Assembly: GCA_947166335.1 (NCBI GenBank)
Contig: CAMVDS010000003.1
Location: 29,708-93,707, forward strand
Length of the DNA stretch: 64,000 nucleotides
Reading direction: 5' to 3'
Source of the DNA: an uncultured Mollicutes bacterium
GTDB taxonomy: Bacteria > Bacillota_I > Bacilli_A > Acholeplasmatales > JAEDCM01
Shown in pieces: positions 39,951 to 47,548 of this stretch; positions within the stretch are counted from its first letter, which is position 1; every line of letters begins with the position of its first letter. The notes beneath the pieces are model-generated. The model saw only the letters and a list, made by a program, of their open reading frames with translations. It had not been told where the DNA came from and made no database searches. Both the position numbers and the translations under genes were made by a program.

Positions 39951-40209
39951 ATGGGAAATTATATCTATTCCTTATAAAGAGTACAAAATTTTCACAGGAT
40001 ATAGTGATAAAAAAAATAGAAAAATTTTTACAGGAGATACTTTTGAATATACAGAACGTGATGGAACAAAACATCCTGGAGAAGTAGTATTTTCTATTGA
40101 AAAGGGTGCTTATATACATTGGAATACTTGGCATCCTTTTAGAACTGATATTAAATTTTGGTTTGCAGATCAGAAAGATTATATTGAAGTTATGGAGGAC
40201 AAGCAATGA
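39913..40209 (+). CDS. YopX-like protein (98 aa)
   Basis: Start at ATG 39913 with AAGGAGC upstream. FTGYSDKKNRKIFTGDTFEY followed by HPGEVVFSIEKGAYIHW resembles the YopX phage family (Gly-x-Asp-x-x-Gly-x-x-Ile-x-x-Gly-Asp pattern). YopX proteins are small beta proteins of unknown function, common in Firmicutes phages. Stop overlaps the next gene. Confidence 0.7.
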   Translation: MEELVLKIRKKSKWEIISIPYKEYKIFTGYSDKKNRKIFTGDTFEYTERDGTKHPGEVVFSIEKGAYIHWNTWHPFRTDIKFWFADQKDYIEVMEDKQ

Positions 40210-40412
40210 AAGAAGATAAAAAGATACATATTTATATGACTCCTAGAGCTTTAACAATATCTGTTCTGCTTACTATTACTTTTATTTTATTAAAGTTAAA
40301 TAATATAATAACATGGTCATGGATGTGGGTATTAAGTCCTTTATGGATAGTGCAAAGTATATTAACTATATTACTCATAATTATATATGTAATTAGTTTA
40401 TTTGTAAAATAA
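40206..40412 (+). CDS. Small two-pass membrane protein (68 aa)
   Basis: ATGA overlap with the YopX-like gene; SD GGAGGAC. Two hydrophobic helices (ALTISVLLTITFILL; WMWVLSPLWIVQSILTI). Its NxITWSWMWVL resembles NWSWFKVLLPS in the protein at 39705. Function unknown. Confidence 0.7.
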   Translation: MKEDKKIHIYMTPRALTISVLLTITFILLKLNNIITWSWMWVLSPLWIVQSILTILLIIIYVISLFVK

Positions 40413-40432
40413 TTTTTAAGGAGAATTTTAAA

Positions 40433-40975
40433 ATGGAAAAAAAGAATGAATCACTGTCACCACCTTGGGTCGTTTATGTATCTAAGGTCAGAGCATTATT
40501 TAAAGGGGATAAAGAAGTAGTTCTTAAGTATGATGAGGATGAAAGAACATTAAATATGTTTGTGTCCTCATTTAAAAAAGCTGAAGCTCTTAATAAATTA
40601 ATGCCTAAAAGCGTAAGCTTTGGTAATGTATCGCTTACAATTAATATAATTACACCTAATGATGGAACTTCTGATATAGCAGATACTTTTCGTGCAGCAT
40701 TTAAGGATAATCCAAATGTTATAGAAATTGTTAGTATTAAAGACCCTTTTGATAACTATGTAAATTACATGATATTCAAGAAAGAAGTTATTCAGTTCTA
40801 TGACGATGATATCAGTGATATTATTGGTCTATACAGTACTCTTAATGAAGATATTGCCAGAGATATATTTGCCGAATTTAAGAGTGACATTAGATTTTGT
40901 ACAGATGTGAATAGTCCTATTACTATAAAAATGTCTAATGTAATAGGTCGTCCTTCAGATAAGATACCCTTTTGA
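40433..40975 (+). CDS. Hypothetical protein (180 aa)
   Basis: SD AAGGAGAA. Alpha/beta protein with no recognised catalytic signature; contains FVSSFKKAEALNKLMPKSV and ITPNDGTSDIADTFRAAF. The length and good SD suggest a real, well-expressed product. Function unknown. Confidence 0.75.
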   Translation: MEKKNESLSPPWVVYVSKVRALFKGDKEVVLKYDEDERTLNMFVSSFKKAEALNKLMPKSVSFGNVSLTINIITPNDGTSDIADTFRAAFKDNPNVIEIVSIKDPFDNYVNYMIFKKEVIQFYDDDISDIIGLYSTLNEDIARDIFAEFKSDIRFCTDVNSPITIKMSNVIGRPSDKIPF

Positions 40976-40994
40976 ATAAGGATGGTTTAATAAA

Positions 40995-41885
40995 ATGATA
41001 GATAAAAGGATCTTTTATTGTTGGTTTGGTCATGGTGAAATGACTCAACTAAATAAAAAATGTATTGCTTCTTGGAAAAAGTTTTGTCCAGACTATGAGA
41101 TAGTCGAAATAAATGAAGATAACTTTGACCATACAATAAGTGAATACGCTATAGAAGGCTATGAAAAAGGTAATTGGTCAGCTGTTAGTAATACTGCAAG
41201 ACTAGAAATATTAAGGACAGGGAACGGATTTTATCTTGATACAGATGTCCAATTACTTAAATCACTTGATGAAATAAGAGATTTAGATGCTGGTTTTATA
41301 ACGGAATTTGATATAGGAGAACCTGATAGTGGAGTACTTGGTTGTGGAAATGGATTTCCTTGGCTTTATGATATAGCTGCTAAAGAATTAACTAAAGGTA
41401 CAGTACTTCATAAAAACTTCATTCGTAATATGTATCAGAAGTATGATTATTATGGGGAGAGTAAACATACTTATGATGATGGTTTTACAATATTAGGTGA
41501 AGAATGGTTTCCTACTGTAAGGTCAGGATTAATTACAGAAAATACTATAGCAATACATTATTTTGAGAATACATGGACTAAGAACCCAATCACAATAACA
41601 GATCCTTTTTATCCTTTCCAAAAGGTGAAAGTATATTATAGAGGAAATATAGTATATGAGGATAAAGATGCTACTGTAAATTTAACCGTATTAAATCATA
41701 AAAAACCGTGGAAAGGTCCAGATATATTAGGACGCTGTAATTACTTATTTAATCCTAATGTGATTAGCGTACAAACTAGAGATTTTATAGCTGAACGTAT
41801 TGAATATGATAAAGATACGGATATCCACACTTTTGTAACTACTGGTGGAGTTGTTGTTAAATATAAAGGAGATAGTTATGTCTGA
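40995..41885 (+). CDS. Glycosyltransferase with DXD motif (296 aa)
   Basis: IFYCWFGHGEMTQLNKKCIASWKKFCPDYE near the N-terminus and GNGFYLDTDVQLLKSL near residue 80 match the sugar-binding DXD glycosyltransferases of the capsular-polysaccharide/OCH1 type. It probably transfers a sugar from a nucleotide donor to phage DNA, a host surface polysaccharide or a protein. A neighbouring hydroxylase or base-modifying enzyme was not seen, so the acceptor is unknown. Overlaps the next gene by 8 bases. Confidence 0.83.
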   Translation: MIDKRIFYCWFGHGEMTQLNKKCIASWKKFCPDYEIVEINEDNFDHTISEYAIEGYEKGNWSAVSNTARLEILRTGNGFYLDTDVQLLKSLDEIRDLDAGFITEFDIGEPDSGVLGCGNGFPWLYDIAAKELTKGTVLHKNFIRNMYQKYDYYGESKHTYDDGFTILGEEWFPTVRSGLITENTIAIHYFENTWTKNPITITDPFYPFQKVKVYYRGNIVYEDKDATVNLTVLNHKKPWKGPDILGRCNYLFNPNVISVQTRDFIAERIEYDKDTDIHTFVTTGGVVVKYKGDSYV

Positions 41886-42369
41886 TATACAACAGTTTGA
41901 TTTTACATTACTTAATGATGAATATGAAGAGATAATTTTTAGATTTCTTCCTAATGATTCACATTGTCATAGCTTTGATGAACAACCTCCTATGAATTGG
42001 AATGGGGTATATAAAGTTTATTATTCTTTTTCTATTATAAGATTTGAAAAAGATAAAGATACTGGACTGATTGAATCTGCTACTGATGTATTCTCTATGT
42101 ATAGAGATGAATGCTCTATTCTTACTGATTTACCTAAATATATAAGAGGTACATTATATTCAAAGAAAATAAGTAAAGCTTTTTCTTTGGGGCAACCTGG
42201 TTCTGAGTGGGAAATTGATCCTAAAGGTGATTATATTAAATTTACAGTATTTGATAATTGCGGTAATAACGGATATAGATTTTGGCTTAATGAAGTAGAA
42301 GCAATGAATTTTGCCGATTATTTGGATAAAATGAATGATTATATGTTGAAACATGGTGAACCGATTTGA
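41878..42369 (+). CDS. Hypothetical protein (163 aa)
   Basis: Start at ATG 41878 behind AAAGGAGATAG. Beta-rich; a region QQFDFTLLNDEYEEIIFRFLPND and a C-terminal WLNEVEAMNFADYLDKMND helix. No recognised domain. Coupled to the glycosyltransferase. Confidence 0.7.
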   Translation: MSDIQQFDFTLLNDEYEEIIFRFLPNDSHCHSFDEQPPMNWNGVYKVYYSFSIIRFEKDKDTGLIESATDVFSMYRDECSILTDLPKYIRGTLYSKKISKAFSLGQPGSEWEIDPKGDYIKFTVFDNCGNNGYRFWLNEVEAMNFADYLDKMNDYMLKHGEPI

Positions 42370-42379
42370 GGTGATAAAT

Positions 42380-42586
42380 ATGATGTTTGATTTAGACAAG
42401 ATGCAAAACCAGAATGTATTAGTTTATTTTACTACAACAGGTAAAATAGAGAATGGTGGTATTACTTTTAATAATGACCAGATAAAGAATATTACTGTTA
42501 CTAATGAACAGGGAATGCCTTTGTTTAAGATAGATGAAGAAAGTCTGAAGCATAAGAAAATAAAAGGGGACTTACATATATTTTAA
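42380..42586 (+). CDS. Hypothetical protein (68 aa)
   Basis: Start at ATG 42380 with GAGGTGATAAAT upstream. Small beta protein, no Cys motif. Followed closely by the next gene. Function unknown. Confidence 0.68.
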   Translation: MMFDLDKMQNQNVLVYFTTTGKIENGGITFNNDQIKNITVTNEQGMPLFKIDEESLKHKKIKGDLHIF

Positions 42587-42603
42587 TGATTAGGAGGATA
42601 ACA

Positions 42604-43056
42604 ATGGGAACTAGATCTACAATTACTTTTATTAGAAAAACAGGAATTAAAGAAACACCTTATGTAAAGATATACCAGCAATATGATGGATATATTGATG
42701 GAGTAGGACATGATTTAGCACGTTTTTTAGTTAAAAGAAGACTTATTAATGGAATACAAAATGAAACAATGGAAGAAGCTGCTAATGGTATAGGTTGTCT
42801 TATTGCTCAATATATAGCTCTTAAAAAAGTTAAAATAGGTGGCTTATATATATACCCGATAGATGGTAGTGACGAGTATATAGATTATTGTTATAAAGTA
42901 ATCATTGATGAAGATAAAGTACCTGATATGGCTGATAATATAACTACTATTGAAGTAACTAATTTTGGAGAAGATAAAATTATATTCAAAGGTAGTCCTA
43001 GTGAATTACTTAGATTTAGAGACGATGAAGATGAGGAGGAGGAAGAAAATGAATAA
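42604..43056 (+). CDS. Conserved phage protein with GTRSTITF N-terminus (150 aa)
   Basis: Start at ATG 42604 behind AGGAGGATAAC, a near-perfect SD. MGTRSTITFIRKTG...YVKIYQQYDGYIDGVGHDL is a conserved pattern I recognise from phage proteins of unknown function. The C-terminus is an acidic run (RDDEDEEEEENE) whose codons also provide the SD of the next gene. Confidence 0.8.
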   Translation: MGTRSTITFIRKTGIKETPYVKIYQQYDGYIDGVGHDLARFLVKRRLINGIQNETMEEAANGIGCLIAQYIALKKVKIGGLYIYPIDGSDEYIDYCYKVIIDEDKVPDMADNITTIEVTNFGEDKIIFKGSPSELLRFRDDEDEEEEENE

Positions 43057-43549
43057 TATAAAGAGAATAGCATTATTAGGAATAGGTATAGCCTTATATT
43101 TTGTGCTTGGAATGGCAGTAAAGATACCACTTATATCACATATTCAGACAGATTTGGGGTATATAGCTTTTGGAGTATTTTTATACTTACTTGGACCTGT
43201 TGCTTGTGTAGTAGGAGTTGTGGGTTGTTTATTTGAAAGTTTATTAGTATCTGGTTGGATACCAGTTGGTTGGATGTTAGGTCAACTTGTAATTGGTATT
43301 ATATGTGGAATTTCTTATAAGAAAATAAAGTCATTACCTATAAATATAATCATTACTGTTGTAGCTGTTTTTATTGGAGTAGGAATTATTAAAACAGGCA
43401 TAGAATGTATGCTATATACTATACCTCTTCTTGTTAAATTCCCTAAGAATGCTATTGCTTTTATAGCTGATACTATACCAATGATAATAGGTTTATTAAT
43501 AGCTTGGAAATATGGAAATAAAATAATAGGTAAAGAAAAGAATGAATAA
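43049..43549 (+). CDS. ECF transporter S-component-like membrane protein (166 aa)
   Basis: Start at ATG 43049 behind GAGGAGGAGGAAG. Five to six hydrophobic helices; the pattern IALLGIGIALYFVLGMAVKIPL, then a DLGYIAFGVFLYLLGPVACVVGVVG segment, resembles ECF-type vitamin-uptake S components. These bind a vitamin or precursor and use the host energising module. A phage copy would be an auxiliary metabolic gene; the substrate cannot be told from sequence. Confidence 0.72.
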   Translation: MNNIKRIALLGIGIALYFVLGMAVKIPLISHIQTDLGYIAFGVFLYLLGPVACVVGVVGCLFESLLVSGWIPVGWMLGQLVIGIICGISYKKIKSLPINIIITVVAVFIGVGIIKTGIECMLYTIPLLVKFPKNAIAFIADTIPMIIGLLIAWKYGNKIIGKEKNE

Positions 43550-43571
43550 TGAAAAGAACTAGGAGATGAAC

Positions 43572-44114
43572 ATGAAAATTATTGAATCAGATTTTGAATA
43601 TAAAGGATATAGATGTGTAACAACTTTTACTGATTTAGGTCATCGTTGTGGTTATGTAGGAGTTCCAGAAGGACATTCTTTATACGGAAAAAATTATCAT
43701 AGTCAAGTTAAGGTTTCTATTAAAGAAATGCTTGAAAATGAAAAAGATACAAATAAAAGAAGTCCTATCACATCATTTATACTTGCTTGTGAAGATCCTG
43801 ATAATTTAGTTGAATTAGGTTATTTCTTTAATGTTCATGGTGGAATTACTTATGAAGACGGTGGTAAAGATTCACATCATCCTGTAGATAGTGACCTTTG
43901 GTGGCTTGGATTTGACTGTGGACATGCTGGAGATTGTCCAGATTATGAATTACTTGAAAAGACTTGGGGAGATAACGAAATGGTTCGTCATAGGTTAGAA
44001 GATAAGTGGTTATACGATGGATATGAAGTGAGGACTTTAGAATATGTTCAACAGGAATGTAGAAATTTAGTGGATCAGATTTACAATTTGGAGGAAATTA
44101 ATAAGGAGAAATAA
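43572..44114 (+). CDS. Conserved phage protein, GHRCGYV type (180 aa)
   Basis: ATG 43572 has AGGAGATG upstream; ATG 43566 is too close to it. Motifs FEYKGYRCVTTFTDLGHRCGYV, FNVHGGITYED and GFDCGHAGDCPDYEL are conserved in a phage family of unknown function. Several Cys and His could bind metal. Soluble. Confidence 0.78.
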   Translation: MKIIESDFEYKGYRCVTTFTDLGHRCGYVGVPEGHSLYGKNYHSQVKVSIKEMLENEKDTNKRSPITSFILACEDPDNLVELGYFFNVHGGITYEDGGKDSHHPVDSDLWWLGFDCGHAGDCPDYELLEKTWGDNEMVRHRLEDKWLYDGYEVRTLEYVQQECRNLVDQIYNLEEINKEK

Positions 44115-44118
44115 GTAT

Positions 44119-44373
44119 ATGAATACATTTGAATCAAAATATATGTTTCTTCGTAAGAATGGCAAAGCGATTCATCAACTTGGAGATATTTCAAGAGACT
44201 ATTATAATGCTGAATTAATAATTGTTAATGCTGAAGAAAATGACAATTGGATTGGACATTTTGCTGAAGGATATGGATTTATAAATGTAAGATTTGATAA
44301 AAAAGATTGCAAAGAAGCTTCTAGTGAAGAAGTGTCTATGTGGTGTAAAGATAAGAATTGTATTGTATTCTAG
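44119..44373 (+). CDS. Hypothetical protein (84 aa)
   Basis: SD AAGGAGAAATAAG. Beta-rich with a GHFAEGYGFINVRF segment, two Cys near the C-terminus. Function unknown. Confidence 0.7.
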   Translation: MNTFESKYMFLRKNGKAIHQLGDISRDYYNAELIIVNAEENDNWIGHFAEGYGFINVRFDKKDCKEASSEEVSMWCKDKNCIVF

Positions 44374-44384
44374 GAGGATTTATT

Positions 44385-44465
44385 ATGAATATAAATCATG
44401 AATTCTACTGTTATGTAGAAGGTACAGGATCTATTAACTTTATTAGTTGTCAAACAGGATTATGA
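44385..44465 (+). CDS. Micro-ORF with strong SD (26 aa)
   Basis: ATG behind TAGGAGGATTTATT, one of the best SD sites in the window. Encodes MNINHEFYCYVEGTGSINFI and a short tail. No homologue recognised. The strong SD supports translation. Confidence 0.5.
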   Translation: MNINHEFYCYVEGTGSINFISCQTGL

Positions 44466-44478
44466 GGTAATAATTATT

Positions 44479-44841
44479 ATGGATGCAGAAGAATCTTATA
44501 GACTTATATTAGATGAGTATTATCCTACCTTTAAAAACGAATTATTAGATGAAGCATTATATACAGCTTTAGATGCATTACAAAAACAAATACCTAAAGC
44601 TCTTTTTAAAACTAAAGAAACGCTTAGATGTCCTACTTGTAAAAGGCATATTACTAATACAGGACAAAAGAAAGAGAATATTAAGTATTGTTGTAAATGT
44701 GGTCAGGCTTTAGATTGGAATTCTGTTCAGGTTGAAGAAAAGGTTGAAGAATTTAAAACTTATAATTACAAGTTAGATAATATTAACTATTTAACAGTAA
44801 TTAACCTTAATAAGGGGATTATGAAAAATGGAGATATTTGA
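44479..44841 (+). CDS. Zinc-ribbon protein (120 aa)
   Basis: Contains LRCPTCKRHITNTG and YCCKCGQALDW, a four-Cys zinc ribbon at residues about 52-80, preceded by a helical region (LLDEALYTALDALQKQIPKA) and followed by a basic tail. Widely seen in Lachnospiraceae phages as a hypothetical zinc protein. Overlaps the next gene by 14 bases. Confidence 0.75.
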   Translation: MDAEESYRLILDEYYPTFKNELLDEALYTALDALQKQIPKALFKTKETLRCPTCKRHITNTGQKKENIKYCCKCGQALDWNSVQVEEKVEEFKTYNYKLDNINYLTVINLNKGIMKNGDI

Positions 44842-45100
44842 TTTTATATTTACTCCATATTTACATGACATAATATGTGAAGCAATAGAATATAAAAAAG
44901 AGGAACGTTTGATGAAGGACTATGAAGAATTTAAAAAAAGTATTTATTCTTTCTTGAATGATTTGTCAGATAGTAGAACTGTAACTAATGGAGAAGAACT
45001 TATGAGTTTTGCTAGGGAATTACATGATACTCTTGAGGGTGTAATTCAAGATTGGGCAGACGATAATAATATGTTAGATGATTACATTGATTGGATTTAG
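44828..45100 (+). CDS. Hypothetical acidic protein (90 aa)
   Basis: Overlaps the previous gene; SD AAGGGG. Helical and acidic (KDYEEFKKSIYSFLNDLSD), no Cys motif. Function unknown. Confidence 0.68.
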   Translation: MEIFDFIFTPYLHDIICEAIEYKKEERLMKDYEEFKKSIYSFLNDLSDSRTVTNGEELMSFARELHDTLEGVIQDWADDNNMLDDYIDWI

Positions 45101-45122
45101 GAGATATTTATAGGAGGAATAA

Positions 45123-45353
45123 ATGAGAAATTTCAAACTTGATGATGTAGTACAGTTTACTGAGAATCATAAGTGGTGTGGCTGTTTTGGATATATAAAT
45201 GAGATTAAAAAGTATGATAATGATGTCAGATATTTGATTGGTGTACCTGTTCCCGAAAGCGGGACTGCTTTCATTTTTTCTATGGAAAGCAAGAATGAAT
45301 TTGAATATGTTGGTGACTCTGTGCTTGTTCCTCTGAGGGCTGAAGAAGAATAA
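45123..45353 (+). CDS. Hypothetical small beta protein (76 aa)
   Basis: SD TAGGAGGAAT. FKLDDVVQFTENHKWCGCFGYINEIK suggests a small SH3- or KOW-like beta barrel. Function unknown. Confidence 0.7.
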   Translation: MRNFKLDDVVQFTENHKWCGCFGYINEIKKYDNDVRYLIGVPVPESGTAFIFSMESKNEFEYVGDSVLVPLRAEEE

Positions 45354-45374
45354 AGATTATTTTGGGAGATAAGT

Positions 45375-45743
45375 ATGAAGGTGTATGTAATTCAAAAAGG
45401 AATTTATTCTAGTAAGTTTATAGTAGGCGTAGTTACTTCAGAAGAAGAAGCCAAGCAGATATGCGAAGCCATATCAGACAATCATTACGGTGGTGAAGCT
45501 TTTTATGATGAATTTGATACAGATGATTTAAAGACTAATTTGATTAAGTTCAAAGTAGATAATAGTTATGGTGAATGGGAAGTCGAATATTGTAATCCTT
45601 ACGAATGGGAAGAATATAATTGTAATGGAACTGTATACGAAAATTACTATATAATATTTGCTCATAATAAAGAAGAAGCGATTAAGATTGCTCAAGATAT
45701 GAAAGCCGTAGAGAATGCAATAGAAAAAAGAATAATCTTTTAA
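45375..45743 (+). CDS. Hypothetical protein (122 aa)
   Basis: SD TGGGAGATAAG. KVYVIQKGIYSSKFIVGVVTSEEEAKQIC is a beta-alpha module followed by a second similar element ending AHNKEEAIKIAQDM, a possible internal duplication also known from small Firmicutes phage proteins. Function unknown. Confidence 0.72.
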   Translation: MKVYVIQKGIYSSKFIVGVVTSEEEAKQICEAISDNHYGGEAFYDEFDTDDLKTNLIKFKVDNSYGEWEVEYCNPYEWEEYNCNGTVYENYYIIFAHNKEEAIKIAQDMKAVENAIEKRIIF

Positions 45744-45789
45744 TAACGTATTTAGAATTTTATTAATTAATGTTAAACAAGGAGACAAA

Positions 45790-46134
45790 ATGAAGAACTG
45801 TCCTAACTGTGGAGCTGTTATAGATCCATACAGAGTAAAGTGTGAATACTGTGGAACAATGTATTTTGACTGGGCTACTTGGCTGCAAGATGGGAAGCCT
45901 TGTTTTATAAATTATGGAATTAATTACGGTGATAAGAAAGCATCAATAATTACACAGGCAATTCCACATCTGGAAGTTGTCGAAGTAAAAGATGACAGTA
46001 CTTATGCAATGGATAAAAATGAGCAAGCTATTCAAGTTAGTTCTGGTAGATATTGTGATTTGCATGTTGTCTTTACTTGTGTAGCTGATCAGAGAGATAG
46101 AAGTTTATTTAAGATAGTAGTAGAAGAAGAATAA
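45790..46134 (+). CDS. Zinc-ribbon protein (114 aa)
   Basis: SD AAGGAGAC. N-terminal CPNCGAVIDPYRVKCEYCG is a canonical zinc ribbon (C-x2-C-x11-C-x2-C), followed by FDWATWLQDGK and a beta domain. Recurrent in Firmicutes phages; function unknown. Confidence 0.8.
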   Translation: MKNCPNCGAVIDPYRVKCEYCGTMYFDWATWLQDGKPCFINYGINYGDKKASIITQAIPHLEVVEVKDDSTYAMDKNEQAIQVSSGRYCDLHVVFTCVADQRDRSLFKIVVEEE

Positions 46135-46190
46135 AAGAAGTTAATTCGATTGAAAATATGAACATATATGAAAGATGGGGGTGAGTAAGA

Positions 46191-46472
46191 ATGTTTATAA
46201 AAGATATAAAAGCACTTGTAGTTACATATGGCGCTAATACAACATTAGGAGAAATGTTAAAAAGGGTACAAGGGAATAAAATATATAGGTGTCCTAAATG
46301 TAATGGACGAGGCTTTAGAACTGTTGAGTACAACGGTTATCCGAGTGGACTTCCTGATAGTGGATTCGTGTATGAAGCAGCATATAAGGATGTAGTATGT
46401 GATTTATGTAAAGGAGAAGGATATACAGATCATGAATATAAACCTAGAATGGTTCAAGATGGATGGGAATAA
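46191..46472 (+). CDS. DnaJ-type zinc-finger protein (93 aa)
   Basis: Two CxxCxGxG motifs, CPKCNGRG and CDLCKGEG, about 38 residues apart: the central zinc domain of DnaJ without a J domain. Such small proteins can act as chaperone-like adaptors or metal-binding proteins. SD GGGGGTGAGTAAG. Confidence 0.8.
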   Translation: MFIKDIKALVVTYGANTTLGEMLKRVQGNKIYRCPKCNGRGFRTVEYNGYPSGLPDSGFVYEAAYKDVVCDLCKGEGYTDHEYKPRMVQDGWE

Positions 46473-46493
46473 TTTTAAAAGGAGGTAAGTAGA

Positions 46494-46766
46494 ATGAGTA
46501 AAGAAGAAATTAAAATTGGTGATGAAGTACTACATAATACAGAAAGATATATTGTTGTGGCTAAATCAAATGGTTCATATTATTGCTTAAGAGCAGATGG
46601 GAAATTTGTAGGTGAATATCTTAAAAGTGTTTTGGAGAAAACAGGAAGACATTTTAATCAGATAGTGAATGTATTAAATCAGATGGACAATCATTATGAT
46701 GAATTTGGCTTTGTTGATCCATTTAGCTTTAATAGGGGGAACAATAAAAGTGGAATGGAATTATAA
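46494..46766 (+). CDS. Hypothetical protein (90 aa)
   Basis: SD AAGGAGGTAAG. Beta-rich start (IKIGDEVLHNTERYIVVAKSNGSYYCLRADGKFVGEY) then a helix. Overlaps the next gene. Function unknown. Confidence 0.7.
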   Translation: MSKEEIKIGDEVLHNTERYIVVAKSNGSYYCLRADGKFVGEYLKSVLEKTGRHFNQIVNVLNQMDNHYDEFGFVDPFSFNRGNNKSGMEL

Positions 46767-46962
46767 TTTAGAAAAAGCGCCTTTAGATACTCCATTAAAA
46801 TTACTATCTGCTGATGATTGTCTTCTCCTTCCTCAAAGAGAGTATGTAGGAACGATAACAATGCATAAAGGTGGAAAATATAGAACTAGAGGAGATTGCA
46901 TTGACGGTGATCCTGATTACTTTTACCGTTCAGCGATAGTTGCTTGGAAAACTATAGAATAG
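46750..46962 (+). CDS. Hypothetical protein (70 aa), GTG start
   Basis: GTG 46750 has AGGGGGAACA upstream; the frame is open further upstream but lies inside the previous gene. EWNYNLEKAPLDTPLKLL with a later DPDYFYRSAIVAWKTIE resembles small DUF551-type proteins (APxD...YxxxIxAW) of Firmicutes phages. Function unknown. Confidence 0.65.
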   Translation: MEWNYNLEKAPLDTPLKLLSADDCLLLPQREYVGTITMHKGGKYRTRGDCIDGDPDYFYRSAIVAWKTIE

Positions 46963-46989
46963 AAGATTGATTTTATTGGAGGAGATTGT

Positions 46990-47232
46990 ATGGATAATAA
47001 AGCATTAGAAATTGTAAGGAATTATATCTGGGGGCATCTGGATAAATCAGACCCAGAAACAGCATTTGAGGTTTATACGGTATGGAAGTGCAAGACCTTG
47101 CAGAACTGGAAGTATCTAATTTCCAGTACACTTTATGATGGTATGTACTACGAATTAACATACAACGGAGACAAAAAAGAGTGGTACTTAGACGCTTATA
47201 AAAAGTTCGAAAATAGAGTGATTTCGGAATAA
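46990..47232 (+). CDS. Hypothetical protein (80 aa)
   Basis: SD TGGAGGAG. Alpha/beta, Trp-rich (IWGHLDKSDPETAFEVYTVWKC split at the Asp-Pro). No known family. Confidence 0.68.
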   Translation: MDNKALEIVRNYIWGHLDKSDPETAFEVYTVWKCKTLQNWKYLISSTLYDGMYYELTYNGDKKEWYLDAYKKFENRVISE

Positions 47233-47244
47233 AAAGTTGATTTA

Positions 47245-47320
47245 ATGAAAGATAATATGAGTAAAGAAAGAAGCCCTTGAAGCATTAGAAAGAATATTTT
47301 ATTGGAGAAATAATGTTTAA
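47245..47320 (+). pseudogene. Frameshifted small ORF remnant
   Basis: ATG 47245 reads MKDNMSKERSP then stops at 47280. Removing one A in the AAAGAAAGAAG run would give MSKEEALEALERIFYWRNNV ending at 47320, overlapping the next ATG as neighbouring genes do. A single-base insertion in a real small gene is the simplest reading. Confidence 0.4.
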
Positions 47321-47519
47321 CAGAGATCTTGTTATAAAACTTCGTGAATATGGTTTCCCTTTATGGGCGATAATTGGAAGTTTGAAATTAAATCAGGGAG
47401 ATTATGATAAGGCATTTGAAGAATTAAAATTGATTTATTGTGTTATTGGTGATCATCCTGAAGTAGTAATACATAGAAACGAAGAAAATTTAAGACACAG
47501 AATAAATAGTTGTAAATAA
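47313..47519 (+). CDS. Hypothetical protein (68 aa)
   Basis: SD TTGGAGAAATA. Helical, with REYGFPLWAIIGSLKLNQGD and a basic end. No family recognised. Precedes the large gene by 29 bases. Confidence 0.68.
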   Translation: MFNRDLVIKLREYGFPLWAIIGSLKLNQGDYDKAFEELKLIYCVIGDHPEVVIHRNEENLRHRINSCK

Positions 47520-47548
47520 AAAAATTTTAATAGAAAGGAAACATAATC

